A stretch of 64,000 bases of DNA from Planctomycetota bacterium. GTDB taxonomy: Bacteria > Planctomycetota > PUPC01 > JACPCR01. Numbering within the stretch: the stretch's first letter is position 1; each line of letters begins with the position of its first letter. The notes beneath the pieces are model-generated. The model did not search any database. It saw only the letters and a list, made by a program, of their open reading frames with translations, and was not told where the DNA came from. The position numbers and the translations under genes were made by a program. The stretch is from contig JACPCR010000097.1 in assembly GCA_016179685.1 (NCBI GenBank), positions 1-64,000 on the forward strand, in the 5' to 3' direction. This document shows positions 26,366-34,768 of the stretch, piece after piece.

Positions 26366-27599
26366 GCCGCTTGTTCTTTGTGGTGAAAATAAGCTGGGAC
26401 CTTTCCACCATCGTTCCCATGCGCAGTCGCAGGGCATTCAGCTTGATGAACCCTTCAGCATCCTTCTGATTGTAGACCTGATCGGCCTCGAAGGTGGCCA
26501 GTTCGGGATTATAAAGGGATCGAGGCGACTTTCGACCGACCACGCTGCAGTTGCCCTTGTACAGCTTGAGCCGGACCGTTCCGCTCACGGTCCTTTGTGA
26601 GTGATCGATCAGGCCCTGCAGCATCTGGCGCTCGGGGGAGAACCAGAATCCGTAGTAGATCATCTCCGCGTAGCGGGGGATCAGCGTGTCCCGCAGGTGC
26701 ATCACCTCCCGGTCCATCGTGATCGATTCCATGGCGCGGTGCGCCACGTGCAGGATCGTCCCGCCCGGCGTCTCATACACCCCGCGGGACTTCATCCCGA
26801 CGAATCGGTTCTCCACCATGTCCACGCGGCCGATCCCGTTCTTCCCCCCCAGCTCGTTCAACGCCGCCATGGTCCGGGCCGGAGAAAGCTTTCGGCCGTC
26901 CACGGACACCGGATTGCCCTCGTGGAATTCGATCTCTACGGTGGTTGGCCTGTTCGGCGCCCGTTCCGGAGACACCGTCAGGACAAACATGTCCTCCGGC
27001 GGCTCACGCCAGGGGTCCTCGAGAATGCCGCCTTCGAAGCTCAGATGCAGCATGTTCCGGTCCATGCTGTAGGGCTTCTTCACCGTGACGGGCACCGGGA
27101 TGCCATGCTCGGACGCATAGCGGACCAGGTCGCTCCGGGACTTGAATTCCCACTCGCGCCATGGCGCTACGACCCGAATATCCGGCTTCAGCGAATACGC
27201 GGTCAGCTCGAACCGCACCTGATCATTGCCCTTGCCGGTCGCGCCATGGGCGATCGCATCCGCCTTCTCCCGAATAGCGATCTCCACCTGTTTCTTGGCG
27301 ATCAGGGGCCGGGCGATGGAAGTCCCCATCAGGTAGCCGCCCTCGTAAATCGCATTGGCCCGCATCATCGGAAAGATGAAGTCCGAGGCGAACTCCTCCC
27401 TCACGTCCTCCACGTAGGCCTTGACCGCCCCCGTGCGCAGCGCCTTCTTCCGCACGCCCCGCAAGTCCTCTCCCTGCCCCAGGTCCGCGGTGAACGCGAT
27501 CACCTCCGCCTGGTATCGTTCGATCAGCCATCTCATGATGACGGAGGTGTCCAGCCCCCCCGAGTAGGAAAGCACGATCTTGCGAATATCCTTCGACAT
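26331..27599 (-). CDS. argG: Argininosuccinate synthase
   Basis: This 422-residue enzyme joins citrulline and aspartate with ATP in arginine synthesis. The ATP pyrophosphatase P-loop is KIVLSYSGGLDTSV at the N-terminus. Further signatures are IAHGATGKGNDQVRFE and RVDMVENRFVGMKSRGVYETPGG. It is full length, with a slightly basic tail (RHERLRQGRQQR) that extends over the start of the Rieske gene. No other arg gene is in the window, so the pathway genes are scattered. Confidence 0.97.
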   Translation of the reverse strand: MSKDIRKIVLSYSGGLDTSVIMRWLIERYQAEVIAFTADLGQGEDLRGVRKKALRTGAVKAYVEDVREEFASDFIFPMMRANAIYEGGYLMGTSIARPLIAKKQVEIAIREKADAIAHGATGKGNDQVRFELTAYSLKPDIRVVAPWREWEFKSRSDLVRYASEHGIPVPVTVKKPYSMDRNMLHLSFEGGILEDPWREPPEDMFVLTVSPERAPNRPTTVEIEFHEGNPVSVDGRKLSPARTMAALNELGGKNGIGRVDMVENRFVGMKSRGVYETPGGTILHVAHRAMESITMDREVMHLRDTLIPRYAEMIYYGFWFSPERQMLQGLIDHSQRTVSGTVRLKLYKGNCSVVGRKSPRSLYNPELATFEADQVYNQKDAEGFIKLNALRLRMGTMVERSQLIFTTKNKRHERLRQGRQQR

Positions 27600-27753
27600 G
27601 CCGAGACTCCTTCATCAGTTCTTAGCGCTGCCTGAAACCGACCCGTGTAGCGCGAGGGACCAAGGGCTGAGATAAGATACGGCAAGCGCTTCGCTAACGC
27701 TACTGGCTGAGCCGGGCCGGGGCGGATAGACTGCGAGCCAGGGAGAAAACTCC

Positions 27754-29259
27754 GTGAGCCATTACCTGTCCTTCGTTCAAGACACCCTGCAAACGCTCAT
27801 CAAGAGGCAATCCGCGCGCCTCGCCGGCGCACCCTACGGTATCCGCTGCATCACCGTGACGGGCACGGTGACTTGCCGATATCGTTCCCTCAATGCTCGG
27901 CGCAGCCAGGGCTTCTCCTCCATCGTCATCGAGGAGCGCCTTCCAGAACCATCGCCGAAGACGATGGACTTCGGCATTTGGCCTGTGCTCGACCGGCTGA
28001 GCGAGCGGACCGGCGATCCGAAATATCGACAGATGATGGTCGACATGGTCGAGGTGTTCGTGGACTACGGATTCGATCCTCGATCGGGCCTGCCCTATTT
28101 CGGAGCGATGTCCGACTTCGACGTTGTCCGCCTCGGCCCCTCGCCTTACCTGGGTGTAGGCCCTCCCGGCTTCAAGTTCACGGCGGACCTCCCCCTGGAT
28201 GTCCTCCATGCGAAAGCTCCTGATAAGATGAATCGCATGTTGAAGGCTTTCTTCTGGGCGATGGTCACCCGGCCCGAGACGATGGATTTCAATCGCTTTG
28301 GTTATTATGCGTTTGAGGATTGCCGCCGGCAGCACGCCATGCCCTACCAGCCCGAACACGTGGCCTTCGCGAGCGCGGGCGCATGGATGATCGAGGCCTG
28401 GGCGTTTCACTTCTCCAAGACCGGAGACCCGGAAAGTTTGGAGCGAGCCCGGGCCATGACGAACAAGTGGGGGGCGCTCCAGCACGCGGAAACCGGCCTG
28501 ATGCCGCACTTCCTTGGGAGCAAGCAAGAAGGTGAGACGACCATGACCGCTCAGCCCTACGTCCACGTAGGAGATAGCGTTACGGGCATCATCCTCCTGA
28601 CCGCGGCCGATCGGCTCGCGTCCCGCCCGACTGCCCATTTCCTGGCGGGCCAACTCCGTGGTATGGGCCTTCGCCTTCTCCGCGGCCTCGCTCGATTCGC
28701 TTACGATCCGGAGCAACGCCTGTTCCACAATTGGCTGCAGGTCGTCGACGGGCGCCCGCACACCGAGTCTTACATCTACCATTTCAGCTCGCAGGCGCAG
28801 AAAGATTACTGGGTCCAGCGCGATCCCTCGCTCGCCGACGTGGCTGTCCACGCGGGCAGCGATTACTACGGTGCGGCGCCCTCATCCTGGGGATGCGGCG
28901 TCTCCCTGCCCTTCCACACCGCGAGAGCCGCGGAGATGACCCGTGACCCTTTCCTGACCGAGCGCGCCCGGTTTTTTGCTGACGGGGCCATGGACGCGGC
29001 CTCGGTGCTCGCAGGCCCATGCAATGCCAGCGGGCAATGGTCGTATCCCGCTTCGGCCTCCTATATCTCCCTCATGCTCTGCCTTCACCGTCTCACGGGC
29101 GAGGCGAAGTATGTTCATCGGGCACAAGAATTGGCCGACAGGGAGATACGATTTCTGGGGGGCCTGCCACCCGAAACAATCCCCCAGTGGTGGCAGATGC
29201 CTTTCAGAAACAAATTCCTCGAGGCGCTGCTCGATCTGGATGCCATTGCCCATTCATGA
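27754..29259 (+). CDS. Alpha/alpha-toroid glycosidase-like protein
   Basis: The 501-residue protein is largely helical and looks like a six-hairpin (alpha/alpha)6 fold: GIWPVLDRLSERTGDPKYRQ, ASAGAWMIEAWAFHFSKTGDPESLERA and LCLHRLTGEAKYVHRAQELADREIRFLGG are successive helical hairpins. Enzymes with this fold cleave unsaturated or acidic glycans or epimerise sugars, but no family-specific catalytic motif is recognised. It starts with GTG (27754) behind GGGAG. The sialidase-like gene follows 16 bases later, so the two are likely co-transcribed and act on the same glycan. There is no signal peptide. Confidence 0.6.
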   Translation: MSHYLSFVQDTLQTLIKRQSARLAGAPYGIRCITVTGTVTCRYRSLNARRSQGFSSIVIEERLPEPSPKTMDFGIWPVLDRLSERTGDPKYRQMMVDMVEVFVDYGFDPRSGLPYFGAMSDFDVVRLGPSPYLGVGPPGFKFTADLPLDVLHAKAPDKMNRMLKAFFWAMVTRPETMDFNRFGYYAFEDCRRQHAMPYQPEHVAFASAGAWMIEAWAFHFSKTGDPESLERARAMTNKWGALQHAETGLMPHFLGSKQEGETTMTAQPYVHVGDSVTGIILLTAADRLASRPTAHFLAGQLRGMGLRLLRGLARFAYDPEQRLFHNWLQVVDGRPHTESYIYHFSSQAQKDYWVQRDPSLADVAVHAGSDYYGAAPSSWGCGVSLPFHTARAAEMTRDPFLTERARFFADGAMDAASVLAGPCNASGQWSYPASASYISLMLCLHRLTGEAKYVHRAQELADREIRFLGGLPPETIPQWWQMPFRNKFLEALLDLDAIAHS

Positions 29260-29275
29260 AAGTGAGCCTCCGACC

Positions 29276-30412
29276 ATGCGCGTCGTGGCTTCCGGATACG
29301 TCTACGATGCTCGTGAGGGCCCCTGTCACCAAAGGTCCTGCGCCCGTACCACGGTTACCCTGCTGCAGGACGGCACCCTTCTGGCCGCATTCCGGCGCGG
29401 CAGCGAGCGCGAGTCCCTCGACGGCCATGAATGCCTCTTCGCCAGCACGGACCTTGGCCACACGTGGAAGCTGCGGTTCGATGGACACGGGAAGGGCGAC
29501 TGGGATGGAATCCCGGGTGAAGTCAAGGGCCTGTCCATCGCCGAGACCCGCCCCGGCGAGATCACCGGGACGGGATTTTGGGTGGACCGCTCGAACCCTG
29601 CGCTTCCCTTCATCCATCCCCGGACGCAGGGCCTGCTCCCTATGCGCATCTACCACGTCCGTTCAACGGATGGAGGTTACACCTGGGGGCCCAGGCAGCG
29701 GATGGAAACGGACCCGCACAAGGCCTGTTCCCCAGCTTCCGCCGTCCTCCTGCTGGCGGGCGGCGTCTGGGGCCAGCCCTATGAGAACTGGAAGGAATAC
29801 GAGGATGAGTCGCCGGGCTGGCCTGCGGCCTCGCTGCGACTCTCCAGTGATCAAGGCCTCACCTGGCCCGTCTTTGCAACCGTGGCCCGGCATCCTGGAA
29901 ACGCGCTCTATTACTGGGACCAGCGCCTCGCCGCCCATCCGCAGACCGGGCAGCTCGTCGCGATGTTCTGGACCCACAACCCCGTCGCCCGGGTAGACAG
30001 CGATATCCACATCGCCTGGGGCACGCCGGATGGCCTGTCCTGGACGACTCCTATCCCCACGGGACTGCCGGGCCAGCATTGCCAGCCCATCGCCCTCGGC
30101 GGCAATCTCCTGGCCGCTGCCTATACACACCGCCGCGATCCGCCTGGAATCCGGGTCGCCCTCAGCACGGACTTCGGCCGGACGTGGAACCGTTCCCAGG
30201 AGGTGGTGGTCTATGACAGCACCGCCGGCGCCGAGTCGGGTGCCCGAGGGCCGCGCGCTCAAGCCGATCTCTGGAACGACATGATTGCTTGGCGGTTCGG
30301 GCATGCCCGCGGTAGTCTGCTCCCCACGGGAGAGGTCTTCGTCATTTTCTACGCCGGTGACGACTTGCTAAAGAGCGCCCGATGGGCAAGGGTGGCGATC
30401 GAGGCGGGCTGA
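29276..30412 (+). CDS. Sialidase-like BNR/Asp-box repeat protein
   Basis: This 378-residue protein has at least four Asp-box turns: STDLGHTW, STDGGYTW, SSDQGLTW and STDFGRTW, which mark a six-bladed sialidase-type beta-propeller. Several Arg and acidic residues of an exo-sialidase site could be present (RTTVTLLQDGTLLAAFRRGSE), but an enzyme activity is not proven. It lacks a signal peptide. It follows the toroid glycosidase-like gene by 16 bases. The start at 29276 comes from the beginning of the propeller; the frame is open further upstream but would overlap the previous gene heavily. Confidence 0.82.
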   Translation: MRVVASGYVYDAREGPCHQRSCARTTVTLLQDGTLLAAFRRGSERESLDGHECLFASTDLGHTWKLRFDGHGKGDWDGIPGEVKGLSIAETRPGEITGTGFWVDRSNPALPFIHPRTQGLLPMRIYHVRSTDGGYTWGPRQRMETDPHKACSPASAVLLLAGGVWGQPYENWKEYEDESPGWPAASLRLSSDQGLTWPVFATVARHPGNALYYWDQRLAAHPQTGQLVAMFWTHNPVARVDSDIHIAWGTPDGLSWTTPIPTGLPGQHCQPIALGGNLLAAAYTHRRDPPGIRVALSTDFGRTWNRSQEVVVYDSTAGAESGARGPRAQADLWNDMIAWRFGHARGSLLPTGEVFVIFYAGDDLLKSARWARVAIEAG

Positions 30413-30677
30413 TGCCCCCAAGGGAGTGCAGGGCTCGAACCGGCAGTTTCATATCTTCAGCTCGTGCTCGTCCTGGAAACGCGAGCGACCATTCCGAATA
30501 GGTCGAATCACCCACGCCCGCCGCACAGCGGCGGCCTCTCCCGCGGGGACGCAGACATAGCCGGCCTACGCCGAAACCCGTCGCGGGCCGCGAAGTAGCG
30601 CGGTCCCTGTGCGACCGCAGAGTGGGCAAAAAGGCCTCTTGGGACAGATGAACGCGAAGGCCGCTTTCGTCCCTGGG

Positions 30678-33600
30678 CTATTCCTGGCCCGTGAAGTGGA
30701 GTTCTGCGTAATCCTTCGGGCACTTCCTGCCGCCGAGGCCACTGCCCCACTCGAGCCAGCCGCGCCGGCCGAAGCCGTCGTTGTCCGTCAGCAGCGCGGC
30801 GAAACCGATCCGCAGCCCGGCCACGGGCTTCAGCTTCGCAATCTCCGAATACGGCACGGCCAGCTCGTAGACGAGCGTATTCTTGCCGCCCGAGCGGATG
30901 GCGATCTGAACCTTCTCGTTCGGCAGGTGGCTGCGGCCCTCCGGCGTATACCAGGACCAGCACACGGGGCCATAGGGCGTCGGCGCGGCAATGAATTCGT
31001 AGTCGTTGTCGTCCTGGAACGGCCCGCGATCGAGGCCCGTGTCCAGCGCGAAATGGAACGAGTCCCCCTGCCACGTCTCCTGTCCCCAGTCCTCCTTGCC
31101 CGCAATGTCGTCGGTCACCCGGGCAGCCAGATAAAAATGATTCTCGTCCCACAAGGTATAAACCACCCCGCTCAGGTCCGCCGGCCCCTTCCAGTCCCAG
31201 GGCTGCTGCCCCAGGAGCGCCTGCTCGATGCGGCCCAGGTGCATGGGGAGCGCTCCTTCCCAATCCGGCAGGTTGCCGTCGATGCGGGGAGGCGTTCGGG
31301 CCCGCCGGCAGACCGCGAAGTCGAGCGGGAGGGACCTCCGAGCGGCGACCTCGCCGCCCGTACCCGTGGCCGTCACTTCGATCTCGGGCTCTGCTTCCGC
31401 GGGCTTCGCCGAAACCTCCCGTACCGTATAGGTCACCGAGGTCGTGGCAAAGGGCTCGACCGGGGCGTACTCGATCTCGGTCTCGGCGAGCGACCAGCCG
31501 GCCGACGGCGTGACGGAAACCCTGCCGAAGATCGTTCGGCGCATCTGGTTTCTCAGATTCAGGACGAGGCGGCGTCCTGGCGACAGAGGCTCGGCCAGTG
31601 GCTCGAGCGTCATGGCTATCGGCGGGATCACCCGCGCGGTCACGGGCGAACCCACCTGACCCGCAGACTCGACGGAGAGGTCCAGCACGGCTCGAAGCGG
31701 CTGGAAGCAGGGCACGGAGTCCGGAGGGGCCGTGACCTGGAACGGCAGTGCCCGGGTCTCGCCCTTTTGAAGCTCAAAGAGTTGCTCCGGCGGGGCCACG
31801 TCCCAACTCTTCGGAGCCAGAATCCTCACCCGGCCTTCCACCGGCTCCTCCAGGACGTTGACGACGTTCAGGGGCACTCGGGTGGGCTGGCCGCTGAGGA
31901 GGGTGAACACCGGCTTGTCGAAGTAGGCCAACCTCGAGACTTGGAGGGTCTCCCTGGGGAGGCCTTCGAGGAACACGGGCAGGGTGGAGACGCTGACCTC
32001 GATGCGGCCGTTGGCCGGGGTGATGGTCCGGGCCGATCCGGTGATATCGATGAGCCGGAGGGGCCCCGTCTGGCCGACGTGCATGGCGTGGGTCACGGGT
32101 GGCCCGTTGCGCCAGAGCACGGCCAGGTTGGAATCCTGCCGAGCGAAGAAGAAGGCCTCGACCTGGTTCTCGAGCAGCGCCCTCTGAACGAAGGAGGCGT
32201 CTTCGAGGACCGAAAGCAAGGCGTTCACGGCCACCGCGGAGGGCTTGGGCGACCCGTCGGCCCGGAACAGTCCGGAGGTCGGGTAGAACTGGATGGGGTC
32301 ATCCCGCGCCTCCCACCAGAACACCCGCGGCACGCCCTCGGCGAGGAGGCTGGCGACCATTTTGACGAGGTATTCGCACTGGCGCAGTTCCCCGTGTCTC
32401 GAGCCGCCGCTGTTGAAGCCGGTCTCCGTGCACCAGATCGGCTTCTCGCATTTTTCAGCGCGGGCGATCCGGCGAATCTCATCGACCTTGCCGAGGAGGT
32501 AGGGGACGTCGCCGTAGGAGTGGAAATTAAGGACGTCGACGAAGCGTTTGCCCTCGTCCTGGAGGCAGGCCTGAAGCCAGGTAGGCGAGTCGAAGACGCG
32601 CCCGGCGACGCGCAGGCCGTGAATCCAGGCCGGGCCGGCCAGCAGCACCTGGCACTTCGGATCGGCCTTCTTGGCGGCCAGGTGTCCGGCTTTGAGGAGG
32701 GCGGCGTATTCCTCGTAGCTTCCCCACCAGAAGATGAAATCCGACTCGTTCCACATCTCCCAGTGCTGGACGCGACCGCGATAGCGTTCGACCACGGCGG
32801 TGACGAACCGTTCCCAGTCCGCCATTTTCTTTGGCGGATAGGTCCAGGCGTAGTCCTTGTAGCTGGCGAGGCTCTTGGGCGTGAATTGGGTTCCACGGGG
32901 CACGTCCTCCGGCGCCTGGCTCGCCCAGTCGGGCGTCTGAACCAGGACGGCGTCGATCTTCACGTTGAGCGATTTCGCCTCGTTGACCCAGCCGTCGAAA
33001 AAGACCCACTCGAAGCCCTCCTCCTTCCACTCGCAGTGGGGCCAGGGGAAATCAAGCCGCGCCCAACGGATGCCCGCCCGCGCCGCCGCCTCCAGCTCCG
33101 GGTGATAGTAGAGACAGATGCCGAGAGGAGACGAGGATGATTCCCGGTCGAGCATGGACCGTACGACTCCCACGCTCGTCGCGGCCCGGTGCAGCACGTT
33201 CTCGCCGTCCAGAAGCAGGGCTTCAACGTCGTAGTAGCCCAGGCCGGGCTGCCCGAAGGAGATCGAAACGGCCAATTCCTCCGCCTGTTCCGGTACGATC
33301 TCCACCTCCTGCGTCTTGAGTTTTTCACCCCACAGGGTCGTCAGGGAGCAGGAGAGCCGCATCCGGCGCGTGGCGTCGGCCGAGCCCGGCCGGGCTCTGA
33401 CCTCGAGCTCCACGGCTTCCGGCTCGAAGTAGAGATGCCCGGAGACGGGTGACAGGAAGGCCAGGGCCGGCCCATTCTGCTGGCCCGTCTCTTCCGTGCG
33501 GCTGTAGCCGCCGGCCAGAAGGACGGCGAGCGCCATCGGGACGGCCACGCTGGCGAGTTTTCCGCGGGATGGCCCCGCCGCGCCCGTTCGCGGAGCGAAG

Positions 33601-33749
33601 CGCGCCCAACGGGACCCTCGATTCTGCGCTTCGAAAAAACCCGCCAGGTTATCCCCGTGGGAGGCTTCGTTACGTCCGCTTCCCGCCCGCGCACGGCAGG
33701 CGGAAAGCTCTGGGTTAGGGTCCGTGCTTTTCTGCATCTGCGGCTTCAC
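30678..33749 (-). CDS. GH clan A glycosidase with C-terminal CBM9-like module
   Basis: The 1023-residue protein has a membrane segment near residues 65-85 (LASVAVPMALAVLLAGG), an N-terminal beta domain, and a TIM barrel with HWEMWNESDFIFWW (acid/base Glu near 332) and KPIWCTETGFNSGG (nucleophile Glu near 441), as in GH39/GH5-like enzymes. Further beta domains follow, then a CBM9-like module from about 815 (PPRIDGNLPDWEG ... DDIAGKEDWGQETWQGD). It starts with GTG in a GTGA overlap with the ABC ATPase stop. As the last gene of the five-gene operon it may trim or release the exported polysaccharide at the cell surface. Confidence 0.85.
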   Translation of the reverse strand: MKPQMQKSTDPNPELSACRARAGSGRNEASHGDNLAGFFEAQNRGSRWARFAPRTGAAGPSRGKLASVAVPMALAVLLAGGYSRTEETGQQNGPALAFLSPVSGHLYFEPEAVELEVRARPGSADATRRMRLSCSLTTLWGEKLKTQEVEIVPEQAEELAVSISFGQPGLGYYDVEALLLDGENVLHRAATSVGVVRSMLDRESSSSPLGICLYYHPELEAAARAGIRWARLDFPWPHCEWKEEGFEWVFFDGWVNEAKSLNVKIDAVLVQTPDWASQAPEDVPRGTQFTPKSLASYKDYAWTYPPKKMADWERFVTAVVERYRGRVQHWEMWNESDFIFWWGSYEEYAALLKAGHLAAKKADPKCQVLLAGPAWIHGLRVAGRVFDSPTWLQACLQDEGKRFVDVLNFHSYGDVPYLLGKVDEIRRIARAEKCEKPIWCTETGFNSGGSRHGELRQCEYLVKMVASLLAEGVPRVFWWEARDDPIQFYPTSGLFRADGSPKPSAVAVNALLSVLEDASFVQRALLENQVEAFFFARQDSNLAVLWRNGPPVTHAMHVGQTGPLRLIDITGSARTITPANGRIEVSVSTLPVFLEGLPRETLQVSRLAYFDKPVFTLLSGQPTRVPLNVVNVLEEPVEGRVRILAPKSWDVAPPEQLFELQKGETRALPFQVTAPPDSVPCFQPLRAVLDLSVESAGQVGSPVTARVIPPIAMTLEPLAEPLSPGRRLVLNLRNQMRRTIFGRVSVTPSAGWSLAETEIEYAPVEPFATTSVTYTVREVSAKPAEAEPEIEVTATGTGGEVAARRSLPLDFAVCRRARTPPRIDGNLPDWEGALPMHLGRIEQALLGQQPWDWKGPADLSGVVYTLWDENHFYLAARVTDDIAGKEDWGQETWQGDSFHFALDTGLDRGPFQDDNDYEFIAAPTPYGPVCWSWYTPEGRSHLPNEKVQIAIRSGGKNTLVYELAVPYSEIAKLKPVAGLRIGFAALLTDNDGFGRRGWLEWGSGLGGRKCPKDYAELHFTGQE

Positions 33750-34768
33750 GGCGGCGGACTCCCTCTGCTTTCAAGCAGGTGGATGAAGACTTCCTCGAAC
33801 GTCGGCGTCCTGCGGCTGATCGAGTGCAAAGCGTCCGTGTGCTTCAGGACGGCCTGAACCAGTCGGCCCGTCAGCTCGGCACGAGGGTCGGCCCACACGA
33901 CAATCGTCCGCAGGCCATTTGCACCAGGGTCCGGCGTCGCCTCGACGCGGGCGACCCCCGGCAGGGAGCGCAGATCGTCGAGCAGGCCTGATGGAGGCGA
34001 GGCGACCTGAATTTCCACCCTCTGGGATCGATTCATCCGTTCCTTGAGGCGGGCGGGCGCGTCGAGGGCTACCAGCCGCCCCGCGCTGATGATGGCGACA
34101 CGGTCGCAAAGCCGCTCCGCCTCGTCCATGTTGTGCGTGGTCATCAGAACGGTCTTCTGGCCGCCCCGGACGCGCTCATGGATGAACGACCGCAGGTCCG
34201 CGGCCGACTGGGGGTCCAGCCCGTTGGTCGGCTCGTCCAGGATCATCACGGGCGGGTCGGACAGGAGCGCCCGGGCGAGGGCCAGCTTTTGCTTCATGCC
34301 GGTGGAGTATTTTTGCATTTCGACGCCGGCGCTGGCTTCCAGGCCGAGGAGGGTGAGAAGCTCGGAGGTTCGACGCCGGGCCTCCCGCGGCGCGAATCCA
34401 TGGATGGAAGCGAAGAACTCGAGGTTGTCCCGGCCCGTCAACTTGAAGACGAAGCCGCGCTCGGGGCTGTCCAGCAGGACGCCCAGCGAGCGTTTCACCT
34501 TCATCGGCTGTTTCAGGATATCAAATCCGTTGACGCACGCCGTGCCGCCGTCCGGGGTCAGCAGCGTGCACAGGATTTTGATCACGGTGGTCTTGCCTGC
34601 CCCGTTGGGGCCGAGGAGGCCGAAGATTTCGCCTGGCCGGGCTTCGAAGCTCAGTCCGTCCAGGGCGCGCCGCATCCCGGAGGGGCTGAAGAAGCGACTC
34701 CAGAGGCCGCCGCCATTCGGCCGGGCTGCCGTGGGATAATCCTTGATCAGGCCGCAGGCTTGGATCAT
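33746..34768 (-). CDS. ABC transporter ATP-binding protein (ABC-2 exporter)
   Basis: The 340-residue ATPase has Walker A GLLGPNGAGKTTV, signature YSTGMKQKLALARAL, Walker B VMILDEPTNGLDP and switch His in LMTTHNMDEA. A C-terminal extension of about 90 residues (RVEIQVASPPSGLLDDL...) is typical of drug or polysaccharide exporters of the NatA type. Its start overlaps the stop of the GH2-GT2 gene by ATGA. It should energise the ABC-2 permease at 43856-44671, which is at the other end of the same operon. A longer open frame upstream of 34768 is not used. Confidence 0.95.
   Translation of the reverse strand: MIQACGLIKDYPTAARPNGGGLWSRFFSPSGMRRALDGLSFEARPGEIFGLLGPNGAGKTTVIKILCTLLTPDGGTACVNGFDILKQPMKVKRSLGVLLDSPERGFVFKLTGRDNLEFFASIHGFAPREARRRTSELLTLLGLEASAGVEMQKYSTGMKQKLALARALLSDPPVMILDEPTNGLDPQSAADLRSFIHERVRGGQKTVLMTTHNMDEAERLCDRVAIISAGRLVALDAPARLKERMNRSQRVEIQVASPPSGLLDDLRSLPGVARVEATPDPGANGLRTIVVWADPRAELTGRLVQAVLKHTDALHSISRRTPTFEEVFIHLLESRGSPPP

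Noticed and set aside
30609..33140. A plus-strand open frame of 843 codons opposite the GH clan A enzyme
   Set aside because: Antisense to a gene with intact catalytic motifs; no start signal and no domain.
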